DNA of 64,000 nucleotides, from positions 37,132 to 101,131 of the forward strand of contig JBCBYV010000019.1 of assembly GCA_039815685.1 (NCBI GenBank), in the 5' to 3' direction. The stretch is from Thermohalobaculum sp039815685 (GTDB lineage: Bacteria; Pseudomonadota; Alphaproteobacteria; Rhodobacterales; Rhodobacteraceae). The notes under the pieces are model-generated. The model was not told where the DNA came from. It worked only from the letters and a program-made list of their open reading frames with translations, and did no database searches. Positions 8,526-19,000 of the stretch are shown piece after piece; within the stretch, counting starts at the first letter, position 1; each line of letters begins with the position of its first letter. Made by a program: the position numbers and the translations under genes.

Positions 8526-10076
8526 TCAGAAGCGGATCGGGAACTTCTCGCGGATCGCCGCGTCGGTCACAGGGTCCACCAACGGAACCGCCTCCGCAAG
8601 AATGCGGTTCTTGCGTTCGATGGCCTTCTTCACGAGGTCCGGGCGGCCGATCTCGTCCCACTCCTTCGGGCTCGTCCGGTCCGCGACCGCGGGGTAGACG
8701 TACTCGCTCTCCATGATCCCGAGGGTCTGGGGCTGGCCGAGATAGTGGCCGGGTCCGCCCAGGCATACCGCCTTCATGGTCTCAAGGCTGATGTTCTCGT
8801 CCGTGACCTCGATCCCGCGGACGCAGCGGAGGACCTGGCCGAGGAGGTCGTCGCCAAGCACGAGGCTCTCCATGCAGAAGCCGAGGAGGGAGGCGTGCAT
8901 GCCGACGCTCTCATAGACCATGTTGAGGCCGGCGAGGCCCGCCATGGTGTTGGAGATCGCCTGCTCCCATCCCGCCTGCATATCCGGTAACTTGGAGTCC
9001 GCGATGCCCGCGGCGGCCCCGCCGGGCAGGTCGTAGAAGCGGTGCATCTGTGCGCAGCCGGCGGTGAGCAATGCCTGCTCGCCGGACCCGCCGGACATCG
9101 CCCCGGTGCGGAGGTCGGAGACGAAGGGCCAGGTGCCGAAGATCGCCGGGTGACCGGGGGCGAGGGCGTTGACGTAGACCACGCCCGCCAGACACTCGGC
9201 GACGGCCTGCACGATGGCGGTGGCGAGGGGCGCAGGTGCCGTGGCCCCCGCCTGGCCCGCCGAAAGCAAAAGTACCGGCATGCCGGCGCGGATGCAGGTC
9301 TCCATGACCTGGCAGCTCTCCGCCGCGAAGGTGAGGGGCGGGACGACGAAGCAGTTGGAATTGCTGAGGAACGGGCGACGGCGCCATTCCGCCTCCCCGC
9401 CCGCGAGTTCATGCAGCAGCGGGATCGTCGCCTCGACGCAGGGCGCTTCCACAAAGCTCGTGCCGATATGCTTCGTGGTGCCGGAGCAGGATGCGTAGAC
9501 CGTGTTGATGTCGAGTTCGATCGGGTCGGTGATGTCGCGGGCAACGAGGCAGCGCTGAAAGAAGTGGATGTTGTCGAGGCCTTCGACGAGACGTGCCGCC
9601 GTGAGGAGATCGGCCAGCGTGCTTTCGTGATAGTCCCGGTTCTCGACATCGACGACATGCACGGCTGCGCCGGCAGTCCCGAAATGCACGCGGTTGCCGG
9701 AGAGGGTGAGGTCGTGCTTGGGGTCGCGGCCGCAGAGCGTGATGTTGCGCGCAGCGATGGCGAGGCTGTCCTCGACCAGCGCGCGGGGGAAACGGATGCG
9801 GCCATCATCGCCAAGGATTGCACCTGCGCCGGTCAGGATCTCGACCCCGCTCTCTGGCGCGTTGCAGAGGCCGATGGTCTCGAGCACGTCGAGGGCTGCC
9901 TCGTGCATCCGGCGGACGGATGCTTCGCTCAGCGGCCGATAGGCGCCGCCCTCGAGACCCGCGCGCACCGGCCGTTTGTCGGCCGCAATGGGAGCCGCGC
10001 GCAGCGCCTGTCGTGCGGCCCGCCCGCCGCTACGGGCACCCCGTCGCGGTGCCGGCTTTTCCTCCTCGGTGATCAT
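8526..10076 (-). CDS. Trimethylamine methyltransferase (MttB) family protein, non-pyrrolysine
   Basis: This 516-aa protein matches the MttB superfamily (YRPLSEASVRRMHEAALDVLETIG; VHFGTAGAAVHVVD; SNSNCFVVPPLTF; GGPGHYLGQPQT). In methanogens MttB carries pyrrolysine encoded by TAG; this reading frame has no internal stop, so it belongs to the non-Pyl branch, whose characterised members demethylate quaternary amines such as glycine betaine, proline betaine or carnitine onto a corrinoid protein (family knowledge). A strong GGGAGGG ribosome site precedes the ATG. It lies 62 bp upstream of hyuA on the same strand. No corrinoid-binding protein gene is present nearby. The Arg/Ala-rich first 40 residues are probably disordered. 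Confidence 0.9.
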   Translation of the reverse strand: MITEEEKPAPRRGARSGGRAARQALRAAPIAADKRPVRAGLEGGAYRPLSEASVRRMHEAALDVLETIGLCNAPESGVEILTGAGAILGDDGRIRFPRALVEDSLAIAARNITLCGRDPKHDLTLSGNRVHFGTAGAAVHVVDVENRDYHESTLADLLTAARLVEGLDNIHFFQRCLVARDITDPIELDINTVYASCSGTTKHIGTSFVEAPCVEATIPLLHELAGGEAEWRRRPFLSNSNCFVVPPLTFAAESCQVMETCIRAGMPVLLLSAGQAGATAPAPLATAIVQAVAECLAGVVYVNALAPGHPAIFGTWPFVSDLRTGAMSGGSGEQALLTAGCAQMHRFYDLPGGAAAGIADSKLPDMQAGWEQAISNTMAGLAGLNMVYESVGMHASLLGFCMESLVLGDDLLGQVLRCVRGIEVTDENISLETMKAVCLGGPGHYLGQPQTLGIMESEYVYPAVADRTSPKEWDEIGRPDLVKKAIERKNRILAEAVPLVDPVTDAAIREKFPIRF

Positions 10077-10290
10077 GGAACCCTCCCCGCTTTTGATTTG
10101 TTGGCTCCGGACAGCTTAGCGATAGCGCGGAACGCCGTCTTGGGTGCCGTTTCATGACGACGTGATCCGTCGGTTTCGGCGCTTGGGGGTGCGAACGCCC
10201 GTGGTGCCTGCGGGACAGTCTCGAGGCTTGCGGCTTGCCCTTGCGGCGCAGGAGCGCAAAGTTCCCCGGTCTGACGGCACGGAGGTAGCC

Positions 10291-12633
10291 ATGGCATCGG
10301 CGGACGATCTGGGCGCGGCACGGAAGAGCCTGTTCTCGACCCACTGGGGGACCTTCGAGGCGGAAGTGCGGGATGGGCGGCTGCAGGGCGTCTCGCCCTG
10401 GGCCGAGGATCCCGATCCGCCGGAGATCGGGCCCGGGATCACGGATGCGGTGACGCATCCGACGCGGGTCGCGAGGCCCTCGATCCGCGAGAGCTTCCTG
10501 AAGCACGGGCACCGCGCGGGAGGCGAGCGGCGGGGCGCCGAGCCCTTCGTCGAGGTGCCGTGGGACGAGGCGAGCGAGATCGCGGCGCGAGAGCTCGATC
10601 GCGTGCGGAAGGAGCATGGGAACGCGTCGATCTTCGGCGGCTCCTATGGCTGGGCGAGTGCGGGTCGCTTCCATCATGCGCAGAGCCAGATCCACCGCTT
10701 TCTCAACGTCTTGGGCGGGTATGTGGCGTCTATCGATACCTACAGCTTCGCGGCGATCAGCACGTTGATGCCGCATATCGCCGGGCATTTCCGGCACCTG
10801 ATGCTGGATCGCGCGACAAGCTGGCCGGTGATCGAGGAGCACTCGGAGCTCGTGCTGATGGTGGGCGGGCTCGCGATCAAGAACGCGCAGGTCACCTCTG
10901 GCGGTGTCGGTCGGCACACGGCGCGCGGGGCGTTGAGGCGGGCCCATGCGCGCGGCTGCAAGTTCGTGCTGCTCTCGCCCATCCGGGCCGATGCGATCGA
11001 GGAGATCGGCGCGGAGTGGCTCGCGATCCGTCCGGGGACGGATGTCGCCTTCATGCTTGGTCTTGCCCATACGATGGTTTCGGAAGGGCTGGAGGATCGT
11101 GCGTTCCTGGAGCGCTACACGACCGGATGGGCGCGGTTCAGGCCGTACCTCATGGGCGCGGCGGGCGGGGAGGCGAAGACCGCCGACTGGGCCGCTGGCA
11201 TCACCGGTCTGCCCGCGGAGACGATCCGGGACCTCGCCCGCCGCATGGTGACGAGCCGCACGATGATCACCGTTTCGTGGTCAGTCCAGCGCGCCGATCA
11301 TGGGGAGCAGCCGGGCTGGATGGCGCTGGTGCTCGCCGCAATGCTGGGCCAGCTCGGCCTGCCAGGTGGCGGCATCGGCTATGGCTACGCGTCCGAGAAC
11401 GGGGTCGGCAATCCTACGAGGCTCTTCAAGTTTCCCGCCGTGCCGCAGGGGGAGAACGGCGTGGCGCGGGAGCTTGCGATCCCCGTGGCCCGCATCTCCG
11501 ACGCGTTGCTGCACCCGGGCGAGCCCTATGACTGGAATGGGGAGAGCCGTGTCTATCCCGATCTGCGCCTGGTCTACTGGGCAGGCGGTAACCCCTTCCA
11601 TCACCATCAGGATCTCGGCCGGCTGGTCGAGGCGATGCGCCGCCCCGAGTGCATTATCGTCAACGAGATCTGGTGGACGGGCATGGCGCGGCACGCCGAT
11701 ATCGTGTTCCCGGTGACGACTGCGCTGGAGCGCGATGACATTGCGATGACGAGCTGGGAGCCGACGATCGTCGCGAACGCCCAGGCTATCGAGCCGGTCG
11801 GTGAGGCGCGGGACGACTACACGGTTCTCACTGGTGTCGCTGCGCGCCTCGGCCTCGACGGCGCCTTCACCGAGGGCCGCACGGCCGAGGACTGGATCCG
11901 ACAGCTCTGGGACGAGGCGCGCCAGCGGGCGGGCGCCGCGGGGTTCGAGCTGCCGAGCCTCGAGGCGCTGCGCGAGGCCGGCACCCACGACCTGCCGGCC
12001 GATGAGCGTGAGCCGGTGCTGATGGCGGATTTCCGGGCGGCCCCGGATGCTCACCCGCTGACGACCCCCAGCGGGCGGATTGAGATCTTCTCAGAGCGCA
12101 TCGCCGGGTTCGGCTACGACGACTGCCCGGGCCACCCGGTCTGGCGGGAGCCCTATGAGTGGCTCGGTGCGGAGGCGGCGCGGCGCTTTCCCCTCCACCT
12201 CATCTCGAACCAGCCCCGCACGCGTCTCCATGGTCAGCTCGACCCCGGCTCGGTCAGCCGCGCGTCCAAGATTGCGGGGCGGGAGCCGATCACGATGCAC
12301 CCTGCGGACGCTGCGGCGCGTGGCCTCGCGGGCGGTGATGTGGTGCGGGTCTTCAACGATCGCGGCGCCTGTCTCGCAGGGCTTCGGATCTCCGACGAAG
12401 TGATGCCGGGGGTGGTCCAGCTCTCAACCGGTGCTTGGTACGATCCGGAGGTGCCCGGTGACCCCAAGTCGCTCTGCAAGCACGGCAATCCGAACGTGCT
12501 GACGCGCGACAAGGGCACATCGAGGCTCGCCCAAGGCCCTTCCGCCCACACGGCACTTGTCGAGGTCGCGCGCGTCGAGGGGACGCCGCCGCCGGTCACC
12601 GCCTTCGACCCACCGGTCCTCAAGCAGCGCTGA
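10291..12633 (+). CDS. Molybdopterin-dependent oxidoreductase, DMSO reductase family (BisC/TorA-like)
   Basis: I start this at the ATG preceded by GGAGG (780 aa); an upstream GTG at 10144 lacks a ribosome site. The N-terminal stretch LFSTHWGTFEAEVRDGRL is the biotin-sulfoxide/TMAO reductase type, without the 4Fe-4S CxxC cluster of nitrate and formate enzymes. Ser123 in SYGWASAGRFHH corresponds to the molybdenum-ligand serine of DMSO/TMAO reductases. The C-terminal cofactor domain is seen at HLISNQPRTRLHGQ and MHPADAAARGL. There is no twin-arginine signal, so it is predicted to be cytoplasmic like BisC. It is transcribed away from the MttB-like gene. An S-oxide or N-oxide substrate is likely but not determined. 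Confidence 0.9.
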   Translation: MASADDLGAARKSLFSTHWGTFEAEVRDGRLQGVSPWAEDPDPPEIGPGITDAVTHPTRVARPSIRESFLKHGHRAGGERRGAEPFVEVPWDEASEIAARELDRVRKEHGNASIFGGSYGWASAGRFHHAQSQIHRFLNVLGGYVASIDTYSFAAISTLMPHIAGHFRHLMLDRATSWPVIEEHSELVLMVGGLAIKNAQVTSGGVGRHTARGALRRAHARGCKFVLLSPIRADAIEEIGAEWLAIRPGTDVAFMLGLAHTMVSEGLEDRAFLERYTTGWARFRPYLMGAAGGEAKTADWAAGITGLPAETIRDLARRMVTSRTMITVSWSVQRADHGEQPGWMALVLAAMLGQLGLPGGGIGYGYASENGVGNPTRLFKFPAVPQGENGVARELAIPVARISDALLHPGEPYDWNGESRVYPDLRLVYWAGGNPFHHHQDLGRLVEAMRRPECIIVNEIWWTGMARHADIVFPVTTALERDDIAMTSWEPTIVANAQAIEPVGEARDDYTVLTGVAARLGLDGAFTEGRTAEDWIRQLWDEARQRAGAAGFELPSLEALREAGTHDLPADEREPVLMADFRAAPDAHPLTTPSGRIEIFSERIAGFGYDDCPGHPVWREPYEWLGAEAARRFPLHLISNQPRTRLHGQLDPGSVSRASKIAGREPITMHPADAAARGLAGGDVVRVFNDRGACLAGLRISDEVMPGVVQLSTGAWYDPEVPGDPKSLCKHGNPNVLTRDKGTSRLAQGPSAHTALVEVARVEGTPPPVTAFDPPVLKQR

Positions 12634-13036
12634 GCCCCATGGCCGGTGCCATCCCCGGGGAGACGGCAGCACAGCTGAACGCACCTGGCGACGCTGCGTG
12701 GGGATGCAGATCGACGGCTGGCCAAGCCTCGCCGCGGCCGTGCCGCGCGGTCGGCGAAGCGGAGGCGAGGGATAGAGGAGAGATGCCCTCCTGCAACCGT
12801 GCCGGATCGCTATCTGCGTGTTCTCGGCATGTTCATGTCCCGAAGCCTAACCTGACGCGGGAGGGGGCGGGCCCTGGAGGCCCTGAAGCTCTCCGCGCGC
12901 ACCTCGCGCCGAACCGGCAACACCCCGCCACGCTCCTGAATTACTCTTCGCGAGTTTGCTTGCGAAACCCCTATTGCGTTGTCGGCCCGAAGCCATGCCT
13001 GGCGCCCCGACAGCCCAACGGCAGGAGCGGTGCCAG
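12634..13036. other. 403-bp intergenic region before the giant gene
   Basis: No convincing gene is visible. A structured stretch lies at 12727-12770: the arms CCTCGCC (12727-12733) and GGCGAGG (12764-12770) can pair, enclosing a perfect hairpin GCGGC-CGT-GCCGC (12734-12746) and a short GCGAAGC (12754-12760) mini-hairpin. It may mark the end of the upstream transcription unit; no T-tract follows. The stretch 12930-12975 is locally less GC-rich and could hold the promoter of the next gene, but no clear -35/-10 pair is seen. Confidence 0.5.
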
Positions 13037-16000
13037 ATGACCTTCAATATCGCGCGTCACGCGGAGACGATCGCGCTGTCCCAGTTCCAGGGCGCGATCC
13101 CGGCACCGCCGCCACCGGTCGTCGTCACGAACAGCCCGATCACCAGCCAGGATTTCACGTTGACCGATCTCGGTCTCGGTAGCCGCGCGGGCCTCACGAT
13201 CCACCGCATCGACGTTGCACTGCCCGAGCGGCTTTCCCGCCTCCAGTACCGCGTGAACGGCGGGAGTGCCCGCGACCTGCCACAGCCCGTCCTCGCCGGC
13301 ACCTTCGAGATACAGGGACTGACGCTCGGGGCCAGCAACGAGGTTGAGCTGCGCACGGTGGCTATCGATCCAGCCAGCGGCGCCGAGGTCGAGGGCGACT
13401 GGTCCCCGGCTGCGCAGATCACGACGAGCCTTTTCACCGCGGTTAACCTGCTCTCGGAGACGGTCGACCCGATCGCGGATCCTGCGGGCGCCTGGAAGGC
13501 GGGCATCGGCTGGGACGGGGCGCTCGACAGTGACGGTTTTGCGCGCTTCACCTCGCCAGAAGCCGGACAGGATATCCCATCCGCACTTCTTCCTGCGGCA
13601 GGCGAGAGCATGCTCTTCATTGCCGAGCTCAAGTCCGTGGGCGCGGCGAGCAGCGGGCTCAGTGTGATCGTCGATCTGGAAGGTGGCGGACAGGCCGTGG
13701 CCGAGGCCGTTCTGACCTGGTCGAACGGTGTTGTGTCGACCGCTGGTTCGAGCGGGATGGCCGCTGTCGATGCGACGCGGGTCAGCTTCGATCAAGGGGC
13801 GGGCACTGCGCGGCTTGCCCTCGTCTTCACCCTCCCCGCTACTGCAGCGACGGGTGCCGAGGCGCGAATCGCTGGCGCCGGTACCGCGTTCCGCGACGCG
13901 GATCTGCGCGCCTGGACTTTCGGGGATGTGGCCTGGCCCGCGCATGAGCCCTGGGCCGGCCCCTCGGGCGTTCGCCGTCTCACGCCGCCCGAGACCGAGG
14001 GCTTCCTGAACGACACGCTGGAGCTCGATGCGAGCACGCCCTGGGGTCTCGCCTTCACCGTCTTTGGCGAGGAGGAGGCGGCGAGCGGTGATGCATCGGC
14101 CCGCACCAATGCGCTCGCCGTGGCCACAGTCGTGGCGGGGGGGAGTGGCTATACGGACGGGGTCTATCTTCGCCCTGTCGATGGCGGCTTCGGCGGTACG
14201 GTCGAGATCACCGTGACCGGCGGATCGGTCGCGGCTGCAGCCGTCGTCGATCCTGGCCGACGCTACACGAACGAGCCCGAGGTCTATCTGCAGGGCTTCG
14301 CCGGGGGGTCGGGCGCGGAGGTGAGTGTCTCGCGCGCCAAGGTCCTGCGCGATTTCTGGCCTGCGGTGAATGACGGGCGGATGCGGGCGAGCTGGGATGG
14401 GCGCACTCTCGGCAGCGCTGGTTTCGCGGTCGAAGGGTTCGTGGCCGAGGGGCAATTCTACCCGGCGGGCGACAACTTCACCACGGCTTCGGGCGTGATC
14501 ATTCGCGTCAATGCCGATGGCTCCTGGAGTGCAAGGGCCAACGGTGCGACGGCGGATCTGAAGGCCGGCGAGGGGAGCCTTCGCAGCATCGGGCTTGTCA
14601 TCGGCAATGGCGGGACGCGGGCACTCCTGGACATGCCGCTGGGTTTCACGGGCGAGTCCGATTTGCCGCTCCGCATCGTGACGACACCGCGGCTGACCGG
14701 CTCGGCACGCCTCGGCGAGATGCTTTTCGCACTACCCGGCTCGGTCGAGCTCGAGGACGGCTTCCTGCCGCGCGTGAGCTATCAGTGGGAGGCAGACGGC
14801 GCGCCGATCCAAGGTGAGACGGCACCGCGCCTCCGCCTGACACCGGGCAAGGTCCCGATCGGCCGTGCCGTCTCCTGCCGCGTGACCTGGGAGGGGGCGC
14901 ATGCGATCGAGACCTGGGACACCTCCGCCCGCATCGTCGATGACTGGAAGGTGGTGGCCGATGGCGATGCGCTGAGCTTCGGCGCGTTGACACCGGCTGG
15001 GCTGCGCGGTGTGCCGGTGGCCGCCGCCGGCACGACAATCACTGCGGGCGATCCTTCCGGGCATTGGGCGATCAACGATGTGGACGGTGTCGCCCATCTT
15101 CGCCCGGCGGCTGGCCCAGCGACCGTCGGCAGTGATCCGGTGACGGCCGGAGAGGGTGTGATCGCGGGGAGCTACACGCTCAGCCTTTCGAACGGTCGAA
15201 GCCTGTCGGTGACCGTCGATGCCGGAACGATCACCTGCACGGGCCATGGCGATCTGGTGGCGTTGGCGCAGGATATTGGCTCGGTGCTGGGGCAGGGCGT
15301 CTATGGCTTCTCCTTTGGCTCCGGCATTACGCTCAGGCTCTGGAACTCTGGTGATTGGGGCGGCATCGACGATGCCGCCGACCCCACGAGCCGGTTCGAG
15401 GATCTGGTGCTGATCGGCGATACCGCGGAGGGCGGGCCCGGGCGCGTGCAGGTGTTGCCCTATGATGCGAACGAGGCCGCATCGATCACGGGGCCGATCC
15501 ACTTCGCGCGGGCGCGGAATGTCGACTGGCGCGTCGATCTGGACCACGCAGCACAGCCCGACCCGGAGGCCCGCTCGCCGCGCTTCGCCGAGGGCGCGAT
15601 CGTGGTTCCCGGAGAGGTCGGCCGCAGTCTTGCCTTCCGGGATTGCCGCATCCGCGGCGGTTTCCTCATGGCCGAGCGGTTGCGGCGACCTCGCGATCCG
15701 GACGGGATCTTGCTCGGTGCCGGGGGTCAGCAGATGGCGGGCTCGGCCTCGGCGCGCTTTCTATTCGAGCGGGTCGAGATCGTCGATACCGGCGCTGCCT
15801 GCGCGACGGATTTCGGCAACGTCGTGTTCCGCGATTGCCGGATGCACCGCCTTGGCACGCGGCCCTTCCGTATCGGCAACGACGTGACTGCGCTGACACT
15901 CACGCGGATCGAGGCCTATGACGCTGTTGCGGCGACACCCTTTGCGCCGGGCGGATGGATCACGGCCGAGCCGGATGGGGCGACGGGGTATGCGCCGATC

Positions 16001-19000
16001 TATCGCTCGGGCGTCGCGATTACGATCGACGACAGCCTGCTCTATCCCGGCCAGTCGCGTTTCCCGGCACTGGCCGGTCTTCGGCTCGGTACCGATCCTG
16101 CGCTGCCGCAGGGTGGTGAGGAGGCGTTCGGATACGTGTTCTCGCCGGTCAGCATCCGCAACAGTCTGATCGTGGGTGGCGGCGCGGAGATGCTGCTTCT
16201 GTCGAGTGGTGAGAGCGGAGAGGTCACCGATAGCGCCTTTTATGTGGATGGTCGCAGTCAGGGCGGGGTCGAGGCCGTGGCCGCGCATCTCAACGGTTTC
16301 CGACCGCTCGGCGGCGGGTTCGGGCTGACCCGCTCCGTTATCGGGTTCGATGCGCTGGGCGGCGGCGTCGCGCGCACGGATGCGGTGACCCTGTTCGCCG
16401 CGCAATACGATCTGGCGCTCGAGGGCGCCAGCGGTCGCGATTTCGCGCCGCAGACGCGGGCGGAGCTGCTGAGCGCTTTCGCGCCGAGTGCGGCCGGTGT
16501 GCTCGATCTTGGGGGCGGGCAGACCGCAGGACCGGTTGCTCTCGACGGGAGCTTCAAGGGTGCGGCGGGCAACTTGCCTGCGGCGACGGGCGTCGACTGG
16601 GGCGTGCCGTCCTTCGGGATCGACGCGCTTCTGACAGGGATCGGCTGGGGCTCGATACCCTTTGCGGCGCCCGCCTTCGGGATCGAGGCTGCGCGGCTGA
16701 GCGGACCCGCGCCGCTCTTCGTCTCGATGGGTGCGATGGGCGTCACCAGCAACCAACGCCGCGACGACACCTTCATCTGGGACTTCGGCGAAGACTACGA
16801 TTTCGAAGCGCCGCCGCCGGAGAGCCGCGTCTCCCGCGCCGCGAGGAGCACCACCGGACCCGATACCTGCCACGTCTTCCGCGATGCCGGCACGCGCGAG
16901 GTCACGATGCGCCAGGTGAACAGCCAAGGCCTCGACCGCATGGCCGTCCTGTCGGTCAATGTCGCGGACCCGGACGACTGGTTCTCGGGCAACCGCACGA
17001 TGGTGCTGAACCCCGTCGGGGACAGTAACTTCAGCGCAGCGCCGCCGGGCGCGCTTCAGCGCAATGCAGACGCTGCCGGCCTGTCCGACGCGCTCAATCA
17101 TGTCAAAGGCCGGGATCGCCGTCTCCTGCTGAAGGCGGGCGCCGGATTTGCCTTTGGTGCGGCAATCCCGATGGGGATCGGCAGCCGCCTCGATCACTAC
17201 GGCGGGTCGGCGAAGGCCGAGCTCCTGAACGATGGCACGTCTTTCGGCAGGTCGATGATCGGCGTGCCCGGGATCGCTGCGGCGAACGTGCTGGTCGCCA
17301 ATGTCCTCTTCGATGGGGGCTGGGACCCAGAGACGGGCACCCGGTCGGGGCGCATCGACCGCTTTGCCGACTCCGGTGGCTCCATCGGGACCGCGTTCTT
17401 CCGTGTCCATTTCCGCAATGGAGACGGCTTCGGCGTCTTCGGTGACAATGTCGGTTTCGTCGATTGCAAGATCGAGAACTGGTTTACCTATGGCATGATC
17501 TCGAGCTCGGAGAAGAACGCGCCGACCTTCTGGCGCGGCTGCACTTTCACGACCGACCCCGGATATGCCACGAACGAGTTCGCCGGCGGCACCCCGCCGC
17601 AGTTCGGCCCGATCCGCGCATTCTCGCCCACCGGCGGCGTCTTCACGCAAGGCTACATCAACTACACCACCGCCCAGAACCGGCAGCCTTCGCTGCGCAT
17701 GTTCTCGACGGTGAGATCGCCAGGACCCAAGGCGTTCACGGTCACGCACAACCATGTCGAAGGCGGTGCGCCGCCGGTGCTCCTTGGCGCCCGCGTCTTC
17801 AATGACGATGTGGATGTGATCTCGGATTACTTCGTGGTCGAGGGCAACTGGGTCGTGACGAGCGGTCAGTGGTTCGTCGGGATGCAGACCGATTTCGGGG
17901 CCCTGCGGATCCAGAACAATGTCGTGCGGCGGGCCGACGGCTTGAGGCGAGGCAGCTCGAACTGGAACTGGCTCGAGACGCTTAATGTGAACGCAAGTCC
18001 CAGCCGCTTCGGGTCGCTGCTCACCCCCCAGAACCAGGCGCGCGCCATTACGGTGAGCTACAATACGATCATGATCGATGTCCCTAGAAGGGAGGGCAGC
18101 GACGGCCCGGGTGAAACCGAGCTCATGCAGTACAGGGTGCCGAATGGCGATTACTACGAGATCGACAGCTTCGGCTCGAACGCCCTGCGTGCCCATCCCC
18201 GCAACTTCCGGGACGGGCCTCACCTCGATCCCGGCATCGACGACGACGGCCGGCCCTATGCCGTAAATGCGCTGGTGGGCGATGCTATCGATCCGCCGCC
18301 GGTCCTCGACTTCGACGGAGCGATGCGCACGGCACCGCATTATGCCGGCGCGTTTGCGGGGCCTGGTACGACACCGACGCCTGCAGCACCGGCCGACGTC
18401 TCGGATGCAGCCTTCAGAGCGCTCTTTAACGGCAACCTAGGCGGTGTCTGGTTGACCGATAGTTTCGCGGGCATGTGGCAGGATCTCGATGCCACGGTAC
18501 CGGTGACCGCGCCGGGCCAGCCGGTGAACCGCATCTCGAACCTTGTGGCAGGCCAGCCCGACCTCATCGCCAACAACTTGGCTGCGGGCATCACGGCGCA
18601 TCAGTTTGACAATGGGCAGATTTGCCTACGCTTCGACGGCGACCTGGCCAACCGGTCGATGCGCGCGGAGCTCGATACCGCCATCCCGGCCGGTGCCGCG
18701 TTCTCGTACTTCGTGGCATCTGGCGGAACCTCGCAGCCCGTGTTCTCGCCGTTGCAGCTCCGGACGCTCAGCTCGCCGGCCTTCGCGACGAGCAACGAGC
18801 ATGTGTTCACGGCCAGGGCGCCGCAGGGCGAGGTCGATCTGCGCCTCGGCAACACGGGTCAGAACGGTGAAGCCGCGCGGGATGTACGCTCTGCCGTCTG
18901 CGACGGCACCACCGTCTCTGCATGGCGCGCATCCCCCTTCGGTGCCGAAGAGAAGATCCCGGCGCTTAACGGGTCAATGGCGCCGCTACAGCGCGATATC

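Noticed and set aside
8526..10076. Pyrrolysine-containing MttB
   Set aside because: The frame contains no internal TAG codon, so the protein belongs to the non-Pyl branch.
15761..18340. 859-codon open frame on the minus strand inside the giant gene
   Set aside because: The translation is Arg/His/Asp-rich with no domain pattern, while the plus-strand frame has clear domains; long antisense frames are expected in such GC-rich DNA.
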